Shown: piece after piece, positions 17,205 to 25,787 of the stretch
How positions within the stretch are numbered: the stretch's first letter is position 1
Layout of the letters: every line of letters begins with the position of its first letter
Source: Alphaproteobacteria bacterium
GTDB lineage: Bacteria > Pseudomonadota > Alphaproteobacteria > JAUHZC01
Reading direction: 5' to 3'
DNA length: 56,458 nt
Assembly: GCA_030425805.1 (NCBI GenBank)
Contig: JAUHZC010000006.1
Location: forward strand, 1 to 56,458
Translations under genes and position numbers: made by a program
Notes under the pieces: model-generated
Seen by the model: the letters and a program-made list of their open reading frames with translations, nothing else
What the model was told of the DNA's origin: nothing
Database searches by the model: none

Positions 17205-17789
17205 ATGCATACCTTTGATTCAAAAGCACAAGCGCGTCAGGCGCTATCCAAAGCACTTCAACAGCTAGGGTCTTGTGCTGTTTGTATGGCCCAGTCCCAC
17301 CTTGCCCTTCAAGAACAAGTATCAGAAGTCTTAAAAGCATGGGTTGATAAGAAGGTTGGCCTTTATTGGCCTTTGGGCGATGAATTTGATTGGCAGAACA
17401 CCTTAGAGCTTGCCACATACCTTCTCCCCAAACCAGAGGGAGAGGGTATGGTTTTTGCACCTGTCGTCAAAGATGATATCCTCCAGCCTTACCAATCCTG
17501 GGGAGGTGTTCACGTTCCTCAAAAACCAGCTGAGGTTCCTGATATGATCTTAGTACCTGGACTTGGTTTTTCTCCCTCAAAATACCGCTTGGGGCGGGGC
17601 TTTGGAACCTATGATGCTTACCTGAGTCAACATCCCCAAGTTCACAAAGTTGGCATCACGTTATTTCCTGAAATGATACAGTTTCCTTGTGATGAGCATG
17701 ATATTCCCATGAATGAAGTTTTGGGACCGCTGGGGGAGGACTTATGCAAGGATTGCCAAAAGATTATTAGTCTTCAGGAAATTGGCTAA
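17205..17789 (+). CDS. ygfA: 5-formyltetrahydrofolate cyclo-ligase
   Basis: This enzyme converts 5-formyl-THF to 5,10-methenyl-THF with ATP, rescuing a folate storage form. The 194-residue protein has the family's nucleotide/folate loop as LGRGFGTYDAYL (usually GxGxGYYDR; the Tyr-Arg is altered) after VPGLGFSPSKYRLGRG. The C-terminus holds the usual PCDEHDIPMNEV segment (PxxxHD.P.D.). It sits just downstream of 6S RNA, with which it is co-transcribed in many proteobacteria. Its last 23 bases overlap the convergent gene's 3' end. Confidence 0.9.
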   Translation: MHTFDSKAQARQALSKALQQLGSCAVCMAQSHLALQEQVSEVLKAWVDKKVGLYWPLGDEFDWQNTLELATYLLPKPEGEGMVFAPVVKDDILQPYQSWGGVHVPQKPAEVPDMILVPGLGFSPSKYRLGRGFGTYDAYLSQHPQVHKVGITLFPEMIQFPCDEHDIPMNEVLGPLGEDLCKDCQKIISLQEIG

Positions 17790-19362
17790 GAAGCTGATAA
17801 TTTCCGCCTGTTTGGCTGAGCATCCGAATTTGCTCCTGCAATTGGACTTCTTGACGATCACTAAGAGAACTACGTTTCCCAGGGGTGAACTTTTTAGTGT
17901 TCCGAGCCATTGTTTGCAGTTTTTTGAAGTCTTGTTCAAATCGCCGAGCCAGATCTAGTGCATTGGGGAAACCACGTCCCCTCTGGGAAAAGATAAGATA
18001 GTCTCTGTTAAGGTTATGATAGGTAGCTTGAATGACTCGTGCAAAGGGATGTGATTTTTTTATAAGACTTTCAAGATCCCGCTCGACTTGCCGCTGGACG
18101 CGGTCAACTTTGTCTAATTGACGTTCAACATCTCTGGGTGATGCAGCTGTAGGTGCAGAGGGAGCAGGCATAGGTCCTCTCATACCTGGTATTCCAGAGA
18201 GAGCACGGTAATCGAGAGGCATAGCTCCAGCAGAAGCTGATGCAGCCATGGGTGGCATCATGCCCTGAGGCCCGGGAAGTCCTCCAGGCATACCAACTTG
18301 GCCTGGTAATGGCATAAAGCCAGGAGCTCTAGTTGAGGCTTCTGAATCAGCCATTGTGGGGGCATACCTAGTAGGGGAACCTGGAGGCGTACTAGCAGGT
18401 AAAGCCCCATCTCCAAGACCGCCGGCAAACATGCCACTATATTGACTCATACCAGTGCTTGCAGAGACACCTCCAGCTGAAGCAGATCTTCCAAGAAGCT
18501 GAGCTGCAGATGGGTTTGGTGAAGGAGCTGAAGGTAGAGGAGAAGCCGTTCCTCGAGGTGGAGGTCTGCCAGCAGAGCCGCCAAACATGGCTTCCCATTC
18601 TCCTGGACCCATCCCTGTACTGACTGATGGCGGGATTGATGGACCGACACCTGGAACAGGGGGGGCTACAGACCCTGCTCCTTGTGAGGAAAGAGCATCA
18701 AGTTTTTTTTCCAAGGAACGGAGTTTTTCAAGAACTACAGAGGATGAGGCCGCCGAAGGGGGGGCTATCGAAGATGGCGCAAGACTAACAGCAGCTCCTA
18801 CATCAGCATCAACAGCAGGTGGGGGAGGAGGAGCAGCAATCTCTTGAGGGCGACTGCGAGCTTCTGCAAGGAGAGCCTGGGTATCTTCAAGCTGGGCCCT
18901 CAGATTTTCAGCTTGTCCTCGGATGCTTTCAATTTGTTGTCTCAGGAGAGCAGCTTCTTGAGCCTCTTGCTGGAGCCTCATCCTTTCTTGGAGAAGACCA
19001 CGGCTTGCTTGGCGGGTGTTTTCAAGCTCAGCCTCAAGTTGCTGGATTCGTTGGAGGAGGGCTTCTTTTTCTTCGCGTGGAGTTTCAACGCCAAGTTCTG
19101 TTTCAATGCGATCACCACCTACTTTTCCAAGGGCAACTGAAAGATCACCCAAAAGACCATCTATTGCAGAGCGCCCCACAGCTTCTTGCATCACAAGAAA
19201 AGAAGCCGGGCTCTCAGGAGATCTAAACCCTTGAGAATCAAGCTTTTTTGAGGTGTTTTGAGGCAATAGATTAAGGTCAACAGCTTTCTTCCCCACACCG
19301 GTAATGGCGTGGATCTCTTGTGTCAAAAAGAAGACAAAGAGTAAAAGAATAAACTTTGACAT
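17767..19362 (-). CDS. Secreted coiled-coil and Pro/Gly/Ser-rich protein of unknown function
   Basis: This 531-residue protein has a signal peptide (MSKFILLLFVFFLTQEIHA). Residues about 95-190 form a Glu/Gln/Arg-rich coiled coil (LLQRIQQLEAELENTRQ onward). About 190-400 is low-complexity Pro/Ala/Ser/Gly/Met (APPPPPAVD, PGGLPGPQGMMPP), apparently disordered. The C-terminus (about 405-531) is again charged and helical. I recognise no family. ATG 19362 begins the signal peptide; a TTG at 19380 lies inside a perfect 12-bp hairpin (19367-19395). A surface, adhesin-like or effector role is conceivable but unproven. It converges with the cyclo-ligase gene. Confidence 0.75.
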   Translation of the reverse strand: MSKFILLLFVFFLTQEIHAITGVGKKAVDLNLLPQNTSKKLDSQGFRSPESPASFLVMQEAVGRSAIDGLLGDLSVALGKVGGDRIETELGVETPREEKEALLQRIQQLEAELENTRQASRGLLQERMRLQQEAQEAALLRQQIESIRGQAENLRAQLEDTQALLAEARSRPQEIAAPPPPPAVDADVGAAVSLAPSSIAPPSAASSSVVLEKLRSLEKKLDALSSQGAGSVAPPVPGVGPSIPPSVSTGMGPGEWEAMFGGSAGRPPPRGTASPLPSAPSPNPSAAQLLGRSASAGGVSASTGMSQYSGMFAGGLGDGALPASTPPGSPTRYAPTMADSEASTRAPGFMPLPGQVGMPGGLPGPQGMMPPMAASASAGAMPLDYRALSGIPGMRGPMPAPSAPTAASPRDVERQLDKVDRVQRQVERDLESLIKKSHPFARVIQATYHNLNRDYLIFSQRGRGFPNALDLARRFEQDFKKLQTMARNTKKFTPGKRSSLSDRQEVQLQEQIRMLSQTGGNYQLLSQFPED

Positions 19363-19366
19363 AAAA

Positions 19367-19395
19367 ACATCATAAATCAAAAAGATTTATGATGT
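19367..19395 (-). promoter_or_regulatory. Perfect 12-bp inverted repeat just before a start codon
   Basis: ACATCATAAATC (19367-19378), a 5-base loop and GATTTATGATGT (19384-19395) are exact inverse complements. In the minus-strand message the hairpin ends 4 bases before ATG 19362 and covers the place where a ribosome binding site should be; no purine-rich site is visible. It could be an operator or a hairpin that limits translation. Confidence 0.5.
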
Positions 19396-19469
19396 CTTAA
19401 CTTGCTGAGGGTGGTTTTTGTTCTTGAGAGAGGGCTTCTTAGCCTTCTTTGACACTGTCTCTATAAGGG

Positions 19470-20039
19470 TCACAAATCAAATGGTTCTGCTGCACGTGCT
19501 GCATCTCTTTCCTCATCCATTTCATCAAATTTTTTCTTAAGTGTTGGCATAGCGTGCTTAAGAACAGTCTCGGCTGAGATTTCAGCGCCTGTTACACCAA
19601 CATGGAGATCTACTTTGCTCTCAGGAACTTCCTTCCTCCACTCACGCACAGTGTTAAAAGCTTGTAAGAATGTGACGTTTAGCGTTTTTTCGCTTTCCTT
19701 ATCCCCGTCGACAGCTGCCCAAAAAGTATCTACATGGGCCTGGGGTGCTCCCTCGCATCCAGTTTGTAGGAGGGTGATATCAGAGTCTTTTACAACTAGA
19801 GGTGTGCTAGGGTGCCAGCGGAAAAGTACAATAAATTGGTAATTTTTTGGAATAGAGCCTATAAATCCAATGTTTTCACGCTTTGTCACGAGGCCTTGAG
19901 CGTAGGCTATACAAAGTTGCCTTTGTATTGTTGTTCCCATGCTTTGGAGCCGAGCTTTCTCTCCAGCATCCGTTCCAGCATCAGCACTTTTGCCAACAAC
20001 TGGCAACATTATCATTAAAGCTAAGAATATTTTTTTCAT
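19470..20039 (-). CDS. Secreted protein of unknown function
   Basis: The 189-residue protein has a signal peptide (MKKIFLALMIMLPVVGKSADA). The mature part contains two cysteines (in QLCIAYAQG and TGCEGAP), suggesting one disulfide, and ends in a charged helix (KKKFDEMDEERDAARAAEPF). I recognise no domain. AAGAGAG precedes the ATG. It follows coxA on the same strand after 64 bases and may be read from the cox promoter, but nothing in it suggests an oxidase assembly factor (no CuA/CtaG-like motif). Confidence 0.65.
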   Translation of the reverse strand: MKKIFLALMIMLPVVGKSADAGTDAGEKARLQSMGTTIQRQLCIAYAQGLVTKRENIGFIGSIPKNYQFIVLFRWHPSTPLVVKDSDITLLQTGCEGAPQAHVDTFWAAVDGDKESEKTLNVTFLQAFNTVREWRKEVPESKVDLHVGVTGAEISAETVLKHAMPTLKKKFDEMDEERDAARAAEPFDL

Positions 20040-20103
20040 TTCAACTCTCTTTTATGGAAAACAATAAGGTAGTTCTATACAATTCCCTTTAAAAATCAAG
20101 AAG

Positions 20104-21669
20104 TTATTTTATACGGGGCTGTGTATCAAAAGTATGGAATGGTGCTGGAGAATCCACGGTCCACTCTAGTGTGTCTGCACCTTCTCCCCAGGGGTTTGCA
20201 GGTGCTTTCTTTCCATAACGCAATGTGTGGAAGAGGATGAAGAGGAAGAAAACTGTAGAGGCTAGGGTGATTAGGGCCCCAATAGAGGCAACCATATTCC
20301 ATCCTGCAAAAGCATCGGGATAGTCGGCATAGCGGCGGGGCATGCCTGCGAGGCCCAAGAAATGCATGGGGAAGAAGAGAATATTGACGCCGATAAACAA
20401 AACCCAGAAATGGATTTTACTGAGAGTCTCCGAATACATCCGGCCGGAAATTTTGGGAATCCAATAGTAGAATCCGCAGAACAGACCGAAGAGGGAACCC
20501 ATGGAGAGAGTGTAGTGGAAATGGGCAACAACGTAGTAAGTGTCATGAAGGATTTTATCAACTCCTGCGTTTGCAAGAACAACACCTGTAACACCCCCAA
20601 TGGTGAAAAGAATAATAAAGCCCATAGCAAAGAGCATAGGTGTTGAAAACCGCACAGAGCCTCCCCACATGGTTGCAATCCAGCTGAAGATCTTAATGCC
20701 TGTTGGGACAGCAATCACCATCGTGGCAACCGTAAAATAAGCAAGAGTATCCACATGAAGTCCAACAGTAAACATATGGTGAGCCCACACGGCAAATCCA
20801 ATGACACCAATGGAGACCATGGCATAGGCCATGCCAAGGTATCCAAAAACAGGTTTTTTAGAAAAGGTGGAAATCACGTGAGAGATAATTCCAAAAGCAG
20901 GAAGAATCATAATATAGACTTCAGGATGACCAAAGAACCAGAAAAGATGTTGGAATAAGACAGGATCTCCACCTTTGGAGGCATCAAAGAAGGTCGTTGC
21001 AAAGTTTCGATCTGTAATGAGCATGGTAATGCCTCCCGCCAAAACAGGAACAGAAAGAAGAAGAAGGAAAGCCGTAACAAGCATAGCCCAGACGAAGAGG
21101 GGCATTTTATGAAAGGTCATGCCGGGGGCACGCATATTGTAAATGGTGGTGATAAAATTAATAGCCCCAAGAAGGGAGGATGCTCCGGCTAAATGAAGGC
21201 CGAATAACACAAAATCTACAGCCATATCCGCATGGCCGAGGGTGCTGCTGAGGGGTGGGTACATGACCCAGCTTGTGCCAGCCCCGCTACCAATATAGCC
21301 TCCCATCATGACGAGGGTGATCGCAGGAACAAGCAGCCAGAAACTGATGTTATTCAGACGGGGAAACGCCATATCTGGCGCCCCAATCATCAAAGGGACA
21401 AACCAGTTGCCAAAGCCGCCAATGAGCCCTGGCATCACAACAAAGAAGATCATAATCAGGCCATGAGCTGTAATGACTACATTATAGAATTGGCCATCAA
21501 GCCCCAGAAATCCGCCATCAGGTGTCGCGAGCTGAGCCCGAATCATGCCAGAATAGGCACCTCCCACAATTCCCATGACAATAGAAAAAATGATGTAAAG
21601 TGTCCCAATGTCCTTGTGGTTTGTTGAAAAAAGCCAACGTTTCAATCCTGTGGGATGATGATCAGACAT
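20104..21669 (-). CDS. coxA: Cytochrome c oxidase subunit I
   Basis: CoxA is the 12-helix catalytic subunit with heme a and the heme a3-CuB site. The 521-residue protein shows the CuB/heme ligand region ([18 protein letters not shown], including the His-Tyr crosslink pair), the K-channel region after it, and HFHYTLSMG with the heme ligands. It starts 9 bases after coxB. In most alphaproteobacteria ctaB, ctaG and coxC follow; here a secreted protein of unknown function follows instead. Confidence 0.97.
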   Translation of the reverse strand: MSDHHPTGLKRWLFSTNHKDIGTLYIIFSIVMGIVGGAYSGMIRAQLATPDGGFLGLDGQFYNVVITAHGLIMIFFVVMPGLIGGFGNWFVPLMIGAPDMAFPRLNNISFWLLVPAITLVMMGGYIGSGAGTSWVMYPPLSSTLGHADMAVDFVLFGLHLAGASSLLGAINFITTIYNMRAPGMTFHKMPLFVWAMLVTAFLLLLSVPVLAGGITMLITDRNFATTFFDASKGGDPVLFQHLFWFFGHPEVYIMILPAFGIISHVISTFSKKPVFGYLGMAYAMVSIGVIGFAVWAHHMFTVGLHVDTLAYFTVATMVIAVPTGIKIFSWIATMWGGSVRFSTPMLFAMGFIILFTIGGVTGVVLANAGVDKILHDTYYVVAHFHYTLSMGSLFGLFCGFYYWIPKISGRMYSETLSKIHFWVLFIGVNILFFPMHFLGLAGMPRRYADYPDAFAGWNMVASIGALITLASTVFFLFILFHTLRYGKKAPANPWGEGADTLEWTVDSPAPFHTFDTQPRIK

Positions 21670-21678
21670 ATGCGTTAC

Positions 21679-22494
21679 CTACAATTTAGTGGGGTTATTT
21701 TTGGAGGCGTCAGCTTTAGCTTTCTTCCCCCCTTTCTCTTTAATCCATTGGTCATACTCTTCTCGAGAGACGACCTTGATTTGGATAGGCATAAAACTGT
21801 GATTCATGCCGCAAATCTCATAGCATTGACCATAGTAATTTCCCGTTTTTGTAATTCGGGCCCAAACTTCTGCAAGGCGCCCTGGGACAGAGTCTTGTTT
21901 AATACCGAAAGCAGGAACACCAAAGCTGTGAATAACATCGGCTGAAGTTGTAAGAATACGGATGTTTGTGTTCACAGGAAGAACAACAGGCCGGTCAACT
22001 TCTAGAAGGCGCTTTTGACCGGGCTTGAGATCTGCTGTCTTAATCATATAGCTATCAAAAGAGATGTCTTCTTCAGGGTACTCGTATTCCCAATACCATT
22101 GATGACCAATGGCTTTGATCGTGATTTCAGGTTCATCCACTTTGTCCATATAGTAGATCAGGCGCAGGGAGGGAATGCCGATAAAAATAAGAATCACTAC
22201 AGGAATGACGGTCCAAATGACTTCAATTAATGTGTTGTGCGTTGTCTTGGAAGGGATTGGATTTCGCTTTTCATGGAACCGCCATCCTGTGTAAAGAAGG
22301 AGAGCTGCAACGAAAACAGCAATCACAAAAATAACCCAGAGGAGTATAGTATGGAGCTCATTCACTTTTTCCATCACAGGTGTAGCAGCATCTTGGAAGC
22401 CAAATTGCCAAGGCTCAGGTTCTGTGCAAAACCCAAGCACAGGAAACAGGACAAGGAAGATCAGAGCAAGAGAGCGATGTAACATACCAAACAT
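21679..22494 (-). CDS. coxB: Cytochrome c oxidase subunit II
   Basis: CoxB carries the CuA centre that accepts electrons from cytochrome c. The protein has 271 residues from ATG 22494: a signal peptide, two membrane helices and a periplasmic cupredoxin domain. The CuA ligands are in HSFGVPAFG and QCYEICGMNHSFMPI (Cys, Glu, Cys, His, Met). The frame stays open to a GTG at 22524, but a promoter (-10 at 22515-22520) would place that codon before the transcript start, so 22494 is preferred; ATG 22485 is also possible. Confidence 0.93.
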   Translation of the reverse strand: MFGMLHRSLALIFLVLFPVLGFCTEPEPWQFGFQDAATPVMEKVNELHTILLWVIFVIAVFVAALLLYTGWRFHEKRNPIPSKTTHNTLIEVIWTVIPVVILIFIGIPSLRLIYYMDKVDEPEITIKAIGHQWYWEYEYPEEDISFDSYMIKTADLKPGQKRLLEVDRPVVLPVNTNIRILTTSADVIHSFGVPAFGIKQDSVPGRLAEVWARITKTGNYYGQCYEICGMNHSFMPIQIKVVSREEYDQWIKEKGGKKAKADASKNNPTKL

Positions 22495-22514
22495 CTTCTT
22501 TATATACTCCCAGA

Positions 22515-22542
22515 AGTCTAGCACAAACCCCTGGTGTGTAAA
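22515..22542 (-). promoter_or_regulatory. Candidate coxBA promoter
   Basis: On the minus strand, TTTACA (22537-22542), a 16-base spacer and TAGACT (22515-22520) predict a start near 22508, leaving a very short leader before the coxB ATG at 22494. Confidence 0.45.
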
Positions 22543-22570
22543 ATTTTATTTATTGGTTTAATGGGAGAAA

Positions 22571-24514
22571 TTAAGCTGCTTTCTCGGCTTGGCCAAAGGG
22601 AAGCATCGAGATTTCTTCAATGATAGAAACCTGATCTCCATGCTCTGCACTATTGATGATGCGGTTAAGGGAATCATTTAGCTTGATAAAGGGAATTTGA
22701 GTATAGGAATCTGTCCTAATTCCTGGAGCTATTTCGAGGCTTTCTTTTGCATTGAAAAGAATTTGTTCTTGTTCGTGTTGTGTGCCATCAAGCTCTTGGT
22801 AGTGAAGATCAATATCCACTCCTGGGTGCAGACTTTGTTTGTGCATATGTTGATGGGCAATGCTGTCAATACGATTAAGAATACGGCCTGAAATGGAAAA
22901 TATGGACGCTTGCGAAAGCGGTGCACTATTATCCTGAGAGAGGATCTTGTTGAGGAGGGTTAAGGAAACGTCAGCGCATTCTGATTCCCGCAGGATATAA
23001 CGCATTGTTTTTGAAGACGGCAGCGTGATAGGTCCTCCTTGCTCAATCTGGGATTCAATCAAGTCAAAATTCAAATCAAGATCTTTACTCAAGGTTGAAT
23101 GGCGAAGTGTGATAAAGCGTGAGCCACGCTTTGCTTGGGTGCGATGTAGTTCAGAAATATATCTTTCTCCAAACTGAAGGCTCAAACTTAAGGGAGAGGT
23201 GGGGTCTAGAGCTTTAGTTGACGAAAAATCAATGAAGGCTTCAATGCCTATTTCTGCTGCCATGTCCGCTGCATATTTCAGTGGAAAAAGATTTGCTTGA
23301 AGCGTTTCCAAACCACTGGTTTGGGCTGTACGATAGTCAAGAATTGTGGGGAGATAGAAGATAATTTGAGGGTGTTGTGACTGAATCAAATTCCGAATGC
23401 TTGAGCGATTTGAGAGGTGGGTGTTGAAAATTTCAACATTTTGAAAAACAGTATGGTGAAAACGTTTTTGGGTTGCCATATCACTTTGATGAAAGGCTCC
23501 TCCAAGAGAAATTTCTGAAGGATTTAAGCTTTTTAGGCGTCGCAGAAGAGACACTAAAAGAGGGTGATGAGATCCTAAGATAAGGATTTTCTTTCCTTGA
23601 AAAGGAATCTCTGAAGGTGTTGCGAGCTGAGGCTTAGTAGGCTCAGGAAGATATGTGCAGAAAGGGTGATCTTCCTGAGCATTTTTGCGGCTCTGGTTTT
23701 CTCCTTTTTGAAGAGAGGGAATAAACTCAATTTTTAGGCCCTCTTGTTTTGCAAAGGTCATGAGGTCGCGCATCATTCCTTTTGTGTAGCGATCTCTCCC
23801 AAGAAGGAGTGTCTCAATAGGTGTTCCTTTGCCAGAGAATTTTTTAAGCAGTTGGTCCAGACTTTCGAGTCCTCCAAGTACAGGGATTTCATTCACAAAG
23901 AATCCTTTCATGGGGCGCTTGTCGTCTAAAATCCCAAGGATATTGTAGGGAGTCCGAGCGGTTTTCCGATGCGTTAGAAAAACCTCAACAAAAGGAGACA
24001 TGCCAATAATTAAAACATTCTCCTTAGCATGTTGAGTTCCTTGAAATCGTAGGAGTTCTTTGCGCAAATTCTCATATCGTACAAAAAGCCGCAAACCCAC
24101 CATAAAAACTGTGCTTAAAGGGAGGACCATGAGGCTTAAGAAAGGAGAAAAGGTTTCTTCAGTTGTTAAGAAACTGAGGAGAGGGGTGTACAAAAAACAA
24201 ACATAAATTTGAGCGATAAAAATGGAAGTAATGTCATGGAGTGATGCGTACTGCCAAAGTCCGCGATAGAGCTGGGATAGGATGAAAATACCAGCGCATA
24301 GGAAAAGGTAGGTGCCATAACATTTGAATAGGAAAAGGGTCTCAACTCCCTCAAACCCTTCTTCTTTCAGGTAAACAGCAAGGAAAAATCCAAAAGAGCA
24401 CAGCAACATATCCCCAAGGAAAGTTGCAATTAACACAAAGTAGTTTCGGATCTCAGAAATAGGTTCTGTGATTTTTGAAAGCAGGGAGGCAAGAGGAGAG
24501 CTATAATCAGTCAT
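22571..24514 (-). CDS. CapD/FlaA1-like polysaccharide biosynthesis protein, catalytic site degenerate
   Basis: The 647-residue protein has the layout of membrane nucleotide-sugar 4,6-dehydratases (CapD, PglF, WbpM): about four N-terminal helices (25-145), a CoA-binding-like Rossmann domain (about 163-265), then a second Rossmann domain (about 308-600). Key motifs of the second domain are changed. The glycine-rich NAD loop reads GSHHPLL at 314-320, the TDK motif reads STK at 432-434, and the MxxxK pair has no match in 441-451. It may be a non-catalytic descendant. It lies beside an O-antigen ligase gene, consistent with surface glycan work. Confidence 0.78.
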   Translation of the reverse strand: MTDYSSPLASLLSKITEPISEIRNYFVLIATFLGDMLLCSFGFFLAVYLKEEGFEGVETLFLFKCYGTYLFLCAGIFILSQLYRGLWQYASLHDITSIFIAQIYVCFLYTPLLSFLTTEETFSPFLSLMVLPLSTVFMVGLRLFVRYENLRKELLRFQGTQHAKENVLIIGMSPFVEVFLTHRKTARTPYNILGILDDKRPMKGFFVNEIPVLGGLESLDQLLKKFSGKGTPIETLLLGRDRYTKGMMRDLMTFAKQEGLKIEFIPSLQKGENQSRKNAQEDHPFCTYLPEPTKPQLATPSEIPFQGKKILILGSHHPLLVSLLRRLKSLNPSEISLGGAFHQSDMATQKRFHHTVFQNVEIFNTHLSNRSSIRNLIQSQHPQIIFYLPTILDYRTAQTSGLETLQANLFPLKYAADMAAEIGIEAFIDFSSTKALDPTSPLSLSLQFGERYISELHRTQAKRGSRFITLRHSTLSKDLDLNFDLIESQIEQGGPITLPSSKTMRYILRESECADVSLTLLNKILSQDNSAPLSQASIFSISGRILNRIDSIAHQHMHKQSLHPGVDIDLHYQELDGTQHEQEQILFNAKESLEIAPGIRTDSYTQIPFIKLNDSLNRIINSAEHGDQVSIIEEISMLPFGQAEKAA

Positions 24515-24570
24515 GGTGCAAAAACTTTTACCCCTTCTTTATGCCATAGAATGACTCTCTTATGCAATCT

Positions 24571-25782
24571 TCATTGCCGTTTTGAGAAGGGGAGTCCAAA
24601 CAAGTGGACCATAATAATAGAACTCGCAAAGAGCCCCATTAGCCAGCCTTGCCAAATTCCAAACGCATACGAATAAACGTTAAAGAAAATCATAAAAAGG
24701 TAAAGGCTCCAGGCTGTGTTTGTTTTCCAGGGAAAACTGTAAATCCACTGACGGATAGCTGGAATGATAAGTGTGACACCAACTGCACCAAGCTCTAGCC
24801 ACCACTGAATGATAACATTATGGACGTGGAAGTGGAGGATAGGTGAACCATTGGAAATAGCATTGCGGGAAAAGTTTTCGTATACACCAGACCTGATAAT
24901 GCCTAAACCATGTCCTAGAAAAGGTAACTTTTCATAGTGCGACATTGCCTCTTTATAAATCAACATTCGAATTTGAAAAGTCATTTGTTTGTGGAAAGGA
25001 TAAATCTTATTTAGAAGTTCTTCGCTAATAAGGCTTACAGCTATAGGAAAAATGAAGATGTAAACAATGAAACTAACAAAAATAAAAGAAGGTAGTGAAG
25101 GATAGTTTCTATGCCGAAACCCATAAAGAATAATCAGGCCAAAGAGGGTACACAGGGCTCCTGTCAGAAAACTATATGTATGTGCAAGAACGCACATAGA
25201 AAATAGAAAAAAGGCAAGGAAATTATAACTCTTAAAGTGTTTATAAATTGTTCTCCACATCCAGGGAAGGGCTATAAAACAAACAACCAGGCTTTTTTGC
25301 CCATGAGAGAAATAAGGCCGATCTTTAAAAAAGCGGGAAAATTCAAAGTCGCTAGCTAAATCAACAGCAAGGAAGAGAGGAAAAAGAATTAGAAGAGCAA
25401 GAGCAAAAAGGCAAAAATTTTCTTTTACTTTTTCGGAAACATAAGGTCGTAGAGGAATGCATAATAACACTGGGATAGCAACGGAAAAAACCTTACCCAC
25501 TACACTTATGGCTTCTTTTGGGGAGATAGCAACCACGAGATTTGCAAGCAAAGCACTTAAAAAAAGATATACGGGCCACATTATTCTAAAATTCTTGAGT
25601 GTCCCTAGAACTTCTTTGAAATAGGTAGCCCTCTGTTGAGAATCATTCGCAATCGTTTGGAAAATATACCCCCAAATCAGCCAGGGAAAAACAGCAGTCC
25701 ACCGAGGGTGCAAATAGAGCAAGATAGAAAGACATAGTGTCGAAAAAATTGAAATTAAAAATTTTGGAAAAGAATGTGGCAT
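24571..25782 (-). CDS. O-antigen ligase/polymerase family membrane protein
   Basis: This 403-residue polytopic protein has about ten to twelve hydrophobic segments. A large periplasmic loop contains FLGHGLGIIRSGVYENF and then HFHVHNVIIQWWLELGAVG, the His-Asn-Trp signature shared by WaaL ligases and Wzy polymerases (Wzy_C domain). Members join or polymerise undecaprenyl-linked glycans at the outer face of the inner membrane. Codon usage looks more AT-rich than in the neighbouring genes, which may reflect transfer. It begins 5 bases after gpsA. Confidence 0.82.
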   Translation of the reverse strand: MPHSFPKFLISIFSTLCLSILLYLHPRWTAVFPWLIWGYIFQTIANDSQQRATYFKEVLGTLKNFRIMWPVYLFLSALLANLVVAISPKEAISVVGKVFSVAIPVLLCIPLRPYVSEKVKENFCLFALALLILFPLFLAVDLASDFEFSRFFKDRPYFSHGQKSLVVCFIALPWMWRTIYKHFKSYNFLAFFLFSMCVLAHTYSFLTGALCTLFGLIILYGFRHRNYPSLPSFIFVSFIVYIFIFPIAVSLISEELLNKIYPFHKQMTFQIRMLIYKEAMSHYEKLPFLGHGLGIIRSGVYENFSRNAISNGSPILHFHVHNVIIQWWLELGAVGVTLIIPAIRQWIYSFPWKTNTAWSLYLFMIFFNVYSYAFGIWQGWLMGLFASSIIMVHLFGLPFSKRQ

Positions 25783-25787
25783 GATGA

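Noticed and set aside
18587..19234. Several plus-strand frames opposite the Pro-rich secreted protein
   Set aside because: They are shadows of its biased composition; the minus-strand frame has a signal peptide and spans the whole region.
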